Source: DATDCV01 sp036524155
Lineage (GTDB): Bacteria; Verrucomicrobiota; Verrucomicrobiia; Limisphaerales; UBA8199
Direction of reading: 5' to 3'
DNA: 64,000 nucleotides
Assembly: GCA_036524155.1 (NCBI GenBank)
Contig: DATDCV010000506.1
Coordinates: forward strand, 10,204 to 74,203
The notes under the pieces are model-generated. The model made no database searches. It worked only from the letters and a program-made list of their open reading frames with translations, and had not been told where the DNA came from. Position numbers and translations under genes: made by a program. This document shows positions 42,459 to 49,989 of this stretch, piece by piece (within the stretch, counting starts at the first letter, position 1; each line of letters opens with the position of its first letter).

Positions 42459-43062
42459 ATCTCGATTTTGCCAGGCTACTCATCCCGCCGACTGAGTTCT
42501 GAACCTTTTCGGGATACCGTCGCAGGATCTTCTTCAGTTTTGGCTGGCTTAAAACGTTGAGATTCCGGAACGTGACCAGGGATCGCGGCTCGACTCCGGA
42601 TCTAAGATTAAGCCAGACAAAATCACACAGCGCTTGTTCGGCCGAGACAAGCACCTGGCCCGCAGGCTTGGCGTAAACAGCCACCGGCACCCGGATGAAC
42701 CTCAGTTTGCCTGCGGGGGTTGCGCGATCCGCTCTCCGGTTGTGGCGACGATCCGTAAAGCAGGTGACTTCGGTAGGCACCTGGTTAACAAGGTGGTGAC
42801 GAAACAGGGCGTAGAAGCCGGTGACATAAGCGCCCGGATCGACCTCCGGCAGGATATCTTCAGGAGCCACTCCACGGACCAGACCATACCGCCCATGCGC
42901 GTAGCGAGTAATAAGGCCCCGTCGCACCAAACGACCAAGCTCGGTATTAAGCGCGTGCAAAGTAGTCCGGGCGGCGTTCGCAAGTTCGGCGACAGAAAAA
43001 ACCACCTTCGCGTGCGAGGCCCGCTGTTCGGCAAAGAAGTTGATCCACTCCAATGCTTTCAT
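42445..43062 (-). CDS. AbiEi-type antitoxin/regulator
   Basis: 205 residues. The N-terminal winged helix (KALEWINFFAEQRASHAK, ARTTLHALNTELGRLVRR, GLITRYAHGRYGLVRG) and the central domain (PGAYVTGFYALFRHHL, QALCDFVWLN) are those of AbiEi-like type IV antitoxins. These bind the operon promoter and counteract the AbiEii nucleotidyltransferase. The ATG at 43060-43062 overlaps the toxin stop (ATGA), so it is the second gene, the reverse of the usual AbiE order. Regulation is probably through the palindrome at 43848-43879. Confidence 0.85.
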   Translation of the reverse strand: MKALEWINFFAEQRASHAKVVFSVAELANAARTTLHALNTELGRLVRRGLITRYAHGRYGLVRGVAPEDILPEVDPGAYVTGFYALFRHHLVNQVPTEVTCFTDRRHNRRADRATPAGKLRFIRVPVAVYAKPAGQVLVSAEQALCDFVWLNLRSGVEPRSLVTFRNLNVLSQPKLKKILRRYPEKVQNSVGGMSSLAKSRSRAR

Positions 43063-43850
43063 GGCGCGCAGACACGCATCAGCACGCTCAGAGCTGAATC
43101 GAGAACCGTTCGCCCACCTCCGCCGGCATTTATCTGTTGCGCCACACTCGTCTCCATCTGCTCATCGATGACCCTTTGAATGGCAGTCCCGTGGTAGTCT
43201 CGGTTTTCCCGCAGATCTTTTAGCCGCCGAGCAACGATTTCCGGGAGTAGCTGCATCTTGAGCAGCTTCTCATCCAGACGAGCGGATGAATCCGGCTGCA
43301 GCTTGTCCCCGTAGAGGAAAACATCCACCAAATCACGGTGTTGGAGAAAAAGGCGGTTCAGGACCGCGATGATTTTGCTCTCGATCAGGTCAGTATCTGA
43401 GGGCGTCGCGTGCACTGTGCCGCCCGCTGTTCGGATCGTCGGCGGATCCAGACAAACGATTTGCGTCAGCTCCACCGGGATTTCAACGTGCATATCCCCC
43501 CTCCAAAACCGAAGGTCGATAAACTTCGCATTGGGAGAATCGGCGTCAGGCCCCATGCGGGTGGACGCCGAACCGTCGTAGCGGAGTTCACGACGAACCT
43601 GGCCCAGGATAACCCTGCGGCAGAGACTCAACAGTTCCTGCTGCTTCGCCTCCAAATCTCCCCCCCAATGATAATCGATATCCACCGAGAAACGCTGGCT
43701 ATTGTCGAGCAACCGATACCGGAATCCGCCGATCAGAAGGAGATTAACACCGGCAGGGCTCCGGGCGATCAAATTGGCGACGACCCGCTGGAGCGTGTCT
43801 GCCTCTCTGAACTCCGTTTTCACGGTCTGATAGGTAACATCACTGATCAC
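43059..43850 (-). CDS. AbiEii-type nucleotidyltransferase toxin
   Basis: 263 residues. The nucleotidyltransferase signature LLIGGFRYRLLDNSQRFS then VDIDY (GG and DxD) is at about residues 38-60, as in AbiEii/AbiGii. PAIN-type downstream elements include IESKIIAVLNRLFLQHRDL and VDVFLY. Known AbiEii/MenT enzymes modify tRNA acceptor stems and arrest growth upon phage infection; the same is inferred here. The start is GTG 43848-43850, inside the palindrome, with no nearby ATG. Overlaps the antitoxin by 4 bp. Confidence 0.87.
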   Translation of the reverse strand: MISDVTYQTVKTEFREADTLQRVVANLIARSPAGVNLLLIGGFRYRLLDNSQRFSVDIDYHWGGDLEAKQQELLSLCRRVILGQVRRELRYDGSASTRMGPDADSPNAKFIDLRFWRGDMHVEIPVELTQIVCLDPPTIRTAGGTVHATPSDTDLIESKIIAVLNRLFLQHRDLVDVFLYGDKLQPDSSARLDEKLLKMQLLPEIVARRLKDLRENRDYHGTAIQRVIDEQMETSVAQQINAGGGGRTVLDSALSVLMRVCAP

Positions 43851-43879
43851 GATTTACAACAATAATGTTGTAGATCGTG
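43848..43879. promoter_or_regulatory. Palindromic operator over the AbiE-type start codon
   Basis: CACGATTTACAAC (43848-43860) and GTTGTAGATCGTG (43867-43879) form an inverted repeat with one mismatch and a 6-base AT spacer. It overlaps the GTG of the toxin gene, so an AbiEi-type protein bound here would block transcription or initiation (inference). Confidence 0.7.
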
Positions 43880-44024
43880 CTATGACTTAATCTCGGTCAT
43901 AGCTTCCACCCCGGAGGCGGGAGTTTGAGCAAGCGATCCCTGGGGCATAGGGCGCTTTGAGCTTTCGCTGCGTCGTCCGCCTCGATCTTATTGCCCGGGG
44001 CCCGGAAAATAACCACACTGCCGT

Positions 44025-45800
44025 ATGACCGCGACGCGACCCGGCTGGGGAGTTCTCGACCTGAGCATTGTCGGCGTCTATTTCGCTGCGATGGCGCTGA
44101 TCGGCTTCATGGTGCACCGACGGGCCACCCGGCAACTGGACTCGTATTTCCTCGCCGACCGTTCGGTGCCGTGGTGGATGCTCGGTTTGTCGGGGTGTTC
44201 GAGCTACATCGATATCGGGGGGACGATGGCGATGGTGGGGGTGCTGTTCTATCTCGGGCTCAAGTCGATCTGGATCACGCACATCTTCTGGGGTTGGTTC
44301 ATGATCTGCCTGTACATGGCGTATCAGGCGAAATACATCCGCCGCTCCGGCGTCATGACGTTCGCCGAATGGAACGAGACGCGGTTTGGCGCGACACGCG
44401 AGGCGGAGGCGGCGCGGATTGCGGCGGCGATTTTCCTGCTCGTACTGATGGTGTGCAACCTGATGTATATGGCCGTCGGCACGGGTAAATTCGTCGAGGA
44501 ATTTCTGCCGCTGCCACGCTGGCAATCGTCGCTGATCGTGTTCGGCGTGGTGGGGATCTATGTCACCCTGGGAGGTTTTTTCGGCGTCATTCTCACGGAC
44601 ATTTTTCAAACCGTCCTGATCGCAGTGGGCACAGTGGTGCTGACGGTGATGGCGTTCCAGGCGGACGTCGGCGCGGCGTCGCTGGCGGCGAAGGGCGCGG
44701 ACTGGCTGTCGCTGGAGCCGACGTGGTCGTTGTGGTCAGGCTACGCGCAGCAGGTGCCGGAAAGTTACCGGCATTACGAGGCCTTCGGGCCGGTGCTGCT
44801 GGCCGGGTTTTTGTGGATGATCTTTCGGCTGCTGGCGGGCCCGAACGTCTGGGACTTCCAGTTCTTTCTGACGACGCGCAGCGCACGCGATGCGTCGCTG
44901 GCCGCAGGCTTGTGGACGGTGGGCTACACGATGCGCTGGTTCATCGGCCTGGCGTTTGTGGTGCTGGGTTTTCGACTGCTCGGGTCGAGTGCCGGATTCG
45001 ATGCCGAGAAAATCATGCCGCAGGTCATGCAGCAACTGCCGGGGGGAATGCGAGGGATTTTCATGGCGGTGCTGCTGGCGGCGCAAATGTCGACGCTGAG
45101 CGCGATGATCAATGTGACCGGCTCAGTGGTGTTGAATGATTTTCTGAAGCGCTACCTAGCGCGCCGTGTTTCTGAAAAACGACTCGTGCGGCTGGGACAG
45201 GCGGCCTCGCTCGGGGCCATCACACTGGGCTTTCTGTTCAGTCTCAAGTTCCGGGACGTGGTGTCGGCGTGGGAGACAATGATCTTCGTGGTGGTGACGA
45301 TGATTCTGGCGCCGGCAACGATGCGGTGGCACTGGTGGCGGTTCGGGGCGAAGGCCTTTGTTGCGAGCATGGCGGCTTCGGCGGCGTTTATCCTGCTCCA
45401 GAAACTGATCTTTCCACAATGGGGGATCAGTGTGACGTTGACCGTGGATGTGCTGGTCAGCGTCGTGCTGACACTGGCGTTCGGCGCGCTGTTGAAGCCC
45501 GCCGACCGGGAGGTGCTGGTGAAGTTCTACGCCCGGGTGCGGCCCTTCGGGTTCTGGGGACCGATTCGGGCCGAAGCGGTGAAACGCGGGTTGGTGCCGG
45601 CGAACGACCGGATGCCGCGAATCGATCTCCTCAACGGTTTCATCACGGCGCTGTTCCAGGCAGCGCTGGCGCTTGTTCCGTTCTACCTGTTCCTGCGCCG
45701 ATGGCCGCAAATGTGGGCCTGGATCGCCGCGCTCGCCCTGTTGAGCGTGGTGCTCTATTTCACCTGGTACAAGAACCTGCCGGCGAAGGACGAAGCCTGA
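44025..45800 (+). CDS. Sodium/solute symporter (SSS family)
   Basis: 591 residues with about 13 hydrophobic helices. The SSS pattern is visible: DSYFLADRSVPWWMLGLS near the first helix pair, SYIDIGGTMAMVG, GLKSIWITHIFWGWFMI, GVVGIYVTLGGFFGVILTD, and the fifth-sixth core MQQLPGGMRGIFMAVLLA followed by AQMSTLSAMINVTGSVVL. Family members import sugars, osmolytes, amino acids or vitamins with Na+. Substrate not assignable. Lies alone on the plus strand; start ATG 44025. Confidence 0.92.
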   Translation: MTATRPGWGVLDLSIVGVYFAAMALIGFMVHRRATRQLDSYFLADRSVPWWMLGLSGCSSYIDIGGTMAMVGVLFYLGLKSIWITHIFWGWFMICLYMAYQAKYIRRSGVMTFAEWNETRFGATREAEAARIAAAIFLLVLMVCNLMYMAVGTGKFVEEFLPLPRWQSSLIVFGVVGIYVTLGGFFGVILTDIFQTVLIAVGTVVLTVMAFQADVGAASLAAKGADWLSLEPTWSLWSGYAQQVPESYRHYEAFGPVLLAGFLWMIFRLLAGPNVWDFQFFLTTRSARDASLAAGLWTVGYTMRWFIGLAFVVLGFRLLGSSAGFDAEKIMPQVMQQLPGGMRGIFMAVLLAAQMSTLSAMINVTGSVVLNDFLKRYLARRVSEKRLVRLGQAASLGAITLGFLFSLKFRDVVSAWETMIFVVVTMILAPATMRWHWWRFGAKAFVASMAASAAFILLQKLIFPQWGISVTLTVDVLVSVVLTLAFGALLKPADREVLVKFYARVRPFGFWGPIRAEAVKRGLVPANDRMPRIDLLNGFITALFQAALALVPFYLFLRRWPQMWAWIAALALLSVVLYFTWYKNLPAKDEA

Positions 45801-45812
45801 AACAACGTACCC

Positions 45813-45911
45813 CTCAGTCTTGGGTCGGAGCGCCGATTTTTAATCGGCTTAGGCACGCCGGGCGGCCACGTGTAAGCCGAGTGCAACTCGGCGCTCCGAC
45901 CCAAGGCTGAG
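45813..45911. repeat. Long inverted repeat, family D, copy 2
   Basis: Arms CTCAGTCTTGGGTCGGAGCG and complement, same inner hairpins as the copy at 39461-39570. The gap 45801-46248 is otherwise filled by the next two repeats and has no gene. Confidence 0.85.
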
Positions 45912-46019
45912 AAGGTGTGAAAAAATTGGCGAAGCGCGAGTAAATGTTCAACACCCACGTTGAGAGCCATCTACTTGCGATTGCCAATTTCGGCTCTTTT
46001 CAATTTTTTCACACCTTCT
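45910..46019. repeat. MITE-like 110-bp imperfect palindrome
   Basis: Perfect 19-bp terminal inverted repeats: AGAAGGTGTGAAAAAATTG at 45910-45928 and its complement at 46001-46019. Inside, a second imperfect pairing (GGCGAAGCGCGAGTAAATG with a matching right side) continues the symmetry. It abuts the family D element directly. AT-rich compared with its surroundings. Confidence 0.7.
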
Positions 46020-46154
46020 GAGGCGATACGACACAATTCACGATCGCGACCCGGGCGTCACAAGCTCGCCCGACCTCACGCCCCGCGTGGCGCGGGAGTT
46101 CACCGAGGCCGGGCGAGCTTGGCGTTGCGGCAACAGAGACCTGGCGGACGTTGC

Positions 46155-46177
46155 TGCGGACTGAAGTCCGCGCGCCG
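46155..46177. repeat. Palindrome family B, copy 2
   Basis: GCGGACTGAAGTCCGCGCGCC is a near copy of 9175-9200 in reverse orientation, followed by GACC as there. Between the MITE-like element and the NmrA gene. Confidence 0.7.
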
Positions 46178-46248
46178 ACCGCCAGGTTCATGATTCCAGT
46201 GCATGCCGCGGGGCGGAGGGAGATTTCCCCCACCGACCCGGTTTTCGC

Positions 46249-47130
46249 TCAAGCGGCTTTTCGGGACACGGCCTGAGGCGTCCAATTCTGCTGGCGGAGA
46301 GCCTTTTCGAGCGGGGTCAGGCTCGGGTACTCTTTGCGCAGAGCGGCAATATCGATGTGGTAGCCCACGTCATTGAACCACCGGTACATCCGGGTGATCT
46401 CCTCGCCGGCGCCCTGCCGGAATTCGTCCCAGGACGTTTGCACGTAATTGACCTTTCGGCCGAGCAGGCGCGTGAACAGCTCCGCCATCTGGAGCATGGT
46501 CCGTTCCTCGCCGGCCAATTCCACCGTCCGGCCGATCCATTTGCCCGGATTCTCAAAGGCCACAGCGGCAATGGCGCCAATATCGTCGACGTGGATCTGT
46601 TGCAGCGGTGTTTGCGGGTCCAACGGCAGCGACAAAGTGCCCTGCAGAATCCGCTCGCCCATGAAATTGCGCCAGTTTTCCATGAAGAACGCCGGACGCA
46701 ATATGGTCGCCGGAATGCCGATCTGCTTGAGGTGTTGCTCGATCTGCCACTTGCTCTCAAAGTGCGGCAGGCCGGTCTTGCGATCGGCGCTCACCACCGA
46801 GCTGTACACGAAGTGCCGCACCCCCGCGGCTTTCGCCGCGTCCGCCAGCGCTTTGCCCTGGCGAATCTCGCCTTCGTAGCCGGCCTCCATGAAGTTCTGC
46901 ACCGAAAACACGCCGTAAACCCCGTCCAGTGCACGCTTGAGGGCCGAAGCATCGTCCAGGTCGCCCTGCACGATTTCGGCCCCTTGTTGCGCCAGCGCTT
47001 TTGCCGCCGGCTGGGCTGCGTCACGGGTCAAGGCCCGTACCTGGAAGCCAGGTCGTTTCGAAAGATGCCGAACCACGGCACCGCCTTGTTGGCCGGTTGC
47101 GCCGGTCACCAATACTCGTTTTGAGTTCAT
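46249..47130 (-). CDS. NmrA-family NAD(P)-binding protein
   Basis: 293 residues from ATG 47128-47130. The Rossmann glycine-rich loop VLVTGATGQQGGAVVRHL is at residues 5-22, typical of the NmrA/HSCARG atypical SDR group. Downstream features include GDLDDASALKRALDGVYG, VRHFVYSSVVSADRKTG and PATILRPAFFMENW. Members act as redox sensors, quinone or isoflavone-type reductases; no specific substrate is evident. The frame is open 36 codons upstream but that part is Gly/Arg-rich with no fold signal, so the internal ATG is preferred. Confidence 0.9.
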   Translation of the reverse strand: MNSKRVLVTGATGQQGGAVVRHLSKRPGFQVRALTRDAAQPAAKALAQQGAEIVQGDLDDASALKRALDGVYGVFSVQNFMEAGYEGEIRQGKALADAAKAAGVRHFVYSSVVSADRKTGLPHFESKWQIEQHLKQIGIPATILRPAFFMENWRNFMGERILQGTLSLPLDPQTPLQQIHVDDIGAIAAVAFENPGKWIGRTVELAGEERTMLQMAELFTRLLGRKVNYVQTSWDEFRQGAGEEITRMYRWFNDVGYHIDIAALRKEYPSLTPLEKALRQQNWTPQAVSRKAA

Positions 47131-47404
47131 GTCTTCCTGTTCTTTTTGTTGTTCGTTCAGCTTCCCGAAAGCCCCGCCCCTGACCGCGCTGCCCCACCCG
47201 GGGCCACGGCCGGCCAGCGGAACCCGCGGGTCGCTCAACGAGGTTTGGCGCGTGACAAATGGCGAAGTCGAATTTGCATGTGGAACCAGTTTTTGGCCAA
47301 CGAATCAATTGCCGTCGCTAATACAACCTATTAGTTAACCATCGTCCACAGCCGGCTGAACTGCAAGCGCCTTCGCTCTTCCCGAAGCCGCGGCGCGCCG
47401 CCCG

Positions 47405-47479
47405 GGTAGGGACGCGCTCCACCGCGTCCCATTCTTCTCCGCAAGCCCTTCGACGGACGCGGTGGAACGCGCCCCTACC
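47405..47479. repeat. Inverted repeat, family G
   Basis: Arms GGTAGGGACGCGCTCCACCG at 47405 onward and its complement ending 47479, 25 bp each with two mismatches and a 25-base loop. No second copy was seen in this window. Confidence 0.75.
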
Positions 47480-47650
47480 AATTGGGTTGCGGCTTTGTCG
47501 CGTTGTGACAGCGCCCCCTACCCCTGCAGAGCTATTGCGGCTTGGGCAAAACGCGCGCGAGTGTCGGCTTGAGCGAGTCGGCCGACCGCGATAAACTGGT
47601 GTGGATTACGATGAGACCAACTCTCGCGCTTATCCTGTTTCAACCTGGCG

Positions 47651-47719
47651 ATGGAGGAACTCAAGAAGTCGCCCCCGCCTGTGCTGACGAAACCGCCCTA
47701 TCCGAATTACCACCGGTAG
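47651..47719 (+). CDS. 22-residue leader-like ORF upstream of the YhbY gene
   Basis: ATG 47651 to TAG 47717-47719, reading MEELKKSPPPVLTKPPYP then NYHR. The sequence is Pro-rich with a PPP stretch that can stall ribosomes, and it ends 14 bp before the YhbY start. Could be a translational leader or a chance frame; nothing known to me matches. Confidence 0.3.
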   Translation: MEELKKSPPPVLTKPPYPNYHR

Positions 47720-47733
47720 AGGGGCGACCCATT

Positions 47734-48027
47734 ATGCTGCCGCTCACCAACGCACAGATAAGAGCCTTGAAGGCCCGGGCCCAACGGCTGAAGGCAATCC
47801 TCAAGCTCGGCAAGGACGGGATCAGCCCGCAGTTCCTCGCCGCCCTGGACGATGCCCTTCAGCACCACGAGCTGGTCAAAGTGAAATTCGATGAGTTCAA
47901 GGATCAGAAAAAGGAACTTTCACCGCAGTTGGCGCAGAGGAGTGGCAGCCATTTGGTGACTCGCGTCGGCAATGTCGTCGTGCTTTACAGGTCCAAGCCG
48001 GCAGACGACGTCCAGACAAATGCCTAG
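47734..48027 (+). CDS. yhbY: YhbY-family (CRM domain) RNA-binding protein
   Basis: 97 residues, the normal length for the family. LTNAQIRALKARAQRLKA is followed by LKLGKDGISPQFLAALDDAL, a helix (HELVKVKFDEFKDQKKEL) and GSHLVTRVGNVVVLYR, which is the CRM domain found in YhbY. The protein associates with pre-50S ribosomal particles. A longer frame continues upstream, but the family begins at this ATG (47734). Monocistronic apart from the small frame before it. Confidence 0.92.
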   Translation: MLPLTNAQIRALKARAQRLKAILKLGKDGISPQFLAALDDALQHHELVKVKFDEFKDQKKELSPQLAQRSGSHLVTRVGNVVVLYRSKPADDVQTNA

Positions 48028-48094
48028 GCCGTGAGTGAATCCACAGGGCTCGGCGCTAAAGTCTGAGAGCGGTTAGGCAAGGCGGCGGATCGGG

Positions 48095-48154
48095 GCGCCG
48101 ACATGTTGTCGGCTTATGCCGCTCCGCCCGCGCAAGCCGACAACATGTCGGCGC
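48095..48154. repeat. Inverted repeat, family E
   Basis: Perfect 21-bp arms: left 48095-48115 begins GCGCCGACATGTTGTCGG, right 48134-48154 is its complement; 18-base loop. The CGACATGTTGTCG core is itself palindromic. It lies between the convergent YhbY and Gfo/Idh genes and may serve as a shared terminator-like hairpin, without a T-run. Confidence 0.8.
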
Positions 48155-48195
48155 TCCGCCCGCACATGTGAAGCCGTCGAGGTCAAGATGTCCCC

Positions 48196-49446
48196 TTACG
48201 CCGCGATCAGGGTGCGGGTCTCGGGGTCGTAAGTTTGGCGGCGGCCGGTTTGCAGAGCGGTGGCGGCCATGATCGTCGCCACTGCGTGCTGATGGCCGTA
48301 CTGGATGTCCGCGTTCGGGCGCTGCCGGGTGCGCAGGCATTGCAGCCAATTCCCCATGTGCGATTCATCCGCCTCTGATTTGATGGTCCCCGGCTCAATC
48401 GTCGAACCGCGGCCGCCTTCGGGCGAGATGGTCCATTTCTCCAAGTCCATGGTGCCTTTGGTGCCGTGGATTGTGAAGTGCACGCCGGCGGAATTGCCCA
48501 GCCCCATGCCCCAGTCGAACAGGAATTTGCCCGGGTACTCGAGCAGTGCATGGAACGTGTCCGAAGTATCGCGCCCGTCTTTCCACACATAAACGCCGCC
48601 TTGTGCTACCGCGCTGATCGGATATTGCGCGCCGGTGATCATGTGCACCGCGTCGGCATAATGGGTCATCCACAGCCCCGGCAACCCATTCGAGGTGTCG
48701 CGATAAAGCTGCCACTGGCGCAGCAGCTTCGCGTCAAAAGGCCGGTTAGGCAGTTGCATGAGAAACGCCGGCCAATCGACGTCTCCTTCGACGCAATCGC
48801 TGGTGTTCCGGGCCCACCGCGCCTCGTGGAAATACATCGCAGCCTCCACGCGGTTCACCTGCCCGAGGACGCCGGTTGAGTACAGCGCGGCGGCCGCCTT
48901 GAATTTGCCCTCGCTCCGCCGCTGCGTGCCGGCCTGCACGACTCGTTGTCCGGCCCTGGCCAGGTCCAGCGCCTCGTTGGCGGAGGCCAGGTCAATCGTC
49001 ATGGGCTTTTCGATATAGACATCTTTACCTGCTTTCAGCGCTGCCACGAGAATCGTTCCATGGCTGAAATCCGGAGTGGCGATGGTCACCGCGTCCAATT
49101 CCTTCAGCGCGAGCAGTTCGTCGAATCGCGTGAATTGCCGGGGCGCGTGGCCGCTTTTGTCGAGGATGCGTTTTGCGGCGGCCTCCCGGTTCTTGCGCCA
49201 GACATCGCACACTGCCACAACCTTGACGTTCTGTTTCTCCCGCTGCGCCAGGATGTCCGCGAGCAATGCCGAGCCGCGGCCGCCCACGCCGATGCAGCCG
49301 ATTCCTATGGTCTCATTTGCCTCAGCCGCCGCTTTTGCCACTGCTGGGCCGGTGCCGAGCGCGACGCTGCCAAGCACAGCATTTTTCAGAAATGTGCGGC
49401 GCGGCATGGCCGCCAAACCGGTTGGAGCCTCATCGTGTTCGTTCAT
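48196..49446 (-). CDS. Tat-exported Gfo/Idh/MocA-family oxidoreductase
   Basis: 416 residues from ATG 49444-49446. The N-terminus has a twin-arginine signal (PRRTFLKNAVLGSVALG). The Rossmann motif IGCIGVGGRGSALLAD follows, then the family's EKP motif (AGKDVYIEKPMTIDL) and the C-terminal alpha/beta dehydrogenase fold (FHEARWARNTSDCV, GLWMTHYADAVHMIT, FDWGMGLGNSAGVHFTI). Acts with bound NAD(P) on sugars or cyclitols, probably in the periplasm. A truncated near copy of its first 125 residues is at 53913-54395. Confidence 0.92.
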   Translation of the reverse strand: MNEHDEAPTGLAAMPRRTFLKNAVLGSVALGTGPAVAKAAAEANETIGIGCIGVGGRGSALLADILAQREKQNVKVVAVCDVWRKNREAAAKRILDKSGHAPRQFTRFDELLALKELDAVTIATPDFSHGTILVAALKAGKDVYIEKPMTIDLASANEALDLARAGQRVVQAGTQRRSEGKFKAAAALYSTGVLGQVNRVEAAMYFHEARWARNTSDCVEGDVDWPAFLMQLPNRPFDAKLLRQWQLYRDTSNGLPGLWMTHYADAVHMITGAQYPISAVAQGGVYVWKDGRDTSDTFHALLEYPGKFLFDWGMGLGNSAGVHFTIHGTKGTMDLEKWTISPEGGRGSTIEPGTIKSEADESHMGNWLQCLRTRQRPNADIQYGHQHAVATIMAATALQTGRRQTYDPETRTLIAA

Positions 49447-49867
49447 GGGGGGAGTGTTCTGATGGTCGCGTTTTGTGGGACTTCTTGGCCCGTTTCCAGG
49501 CCCGGCGCAAGTCAAAAGGGCGGAGCGGGGCCACTGTCGGGGCCGCGGCAGGTCGGAGCAGCCGGAAAGGGGCTCGCTGAAGTGGGAAGTCCGAAAACCG
49601 AACTTCGAACTCCGGAACCCCAGGGTAGCGAAATTTCGAAATCGCCAGCGGGATGAAAAAGGCACGCCGCCAGCGTGCGACGCGTATGGAGTGCGTCCGA
49701 GCAGAAAGATCTGGATTATGAAAATACCTGACTGACAGGTTTTTGGGTACCTTTTCGGCGAGAAATCCTAACCGCTTGCCGGCCGGTACTCGCCGGATCA
49801 GGGTTGGATTAGTTTCGGCTCCGTCGCGAATTGGCGCTGTCGCTGTACCCTGTGTGGTTTTCTTCTA

Positions 49868-49896
49868 TTGACAAAGAGTGTAAATCATACTTAAAT
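49868..49896 (+). promoter_or_regulatory. Sigma70-like promoter
   Basis: TTGACA (49868-49873), 17-base spacer, TTAAAT (49891-49896). A perfect consensus -35 with an acceptable -10 in a local AT-rich patch, about 95 bp upstream of the ATG at 49990. Confidence 0.6.
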
Positions 49897-49916
49897 CGCA
49901 AACAATCACCATAAGG

Positions 49917-49931
49917 TCCAACAATGTTGGA
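49917..49931 (+). promoter_or_regulatory. Palindrome in the leader of the gene at 49990
   Basis: TCCAAC-AAT-GTTGGA, 21 bases after the -10 box, i.e. near the expected start of the transcript. Could be an operator or a 5' leader hairpin. Confidence 0.45.
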
Positions 49932-49989
49932 GCATTAACTGGCTTTGGTTTATGAAGTCCGATAACACGAAACCGAAAGGAACCAAGCA

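Larger units (their letters stand above)
47131..47733. other. Intergenic region with inverted repeat and a tiny ORF
   Basis: About 600 bp. It holds the inverted repeat at 47405-47479 and the small frame at 47651-47719. No other coding pattern seen on either strand. Confidence 0.5.
49447..49989. other. Intergenic region with promoter and palindrome
   Basis: About 540 bp without a gene. It contains the candidate promoter at 49868-49896 and the palindrome at 49917-49931, both upstream of the gene at 49990. Confidence 0.5.
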
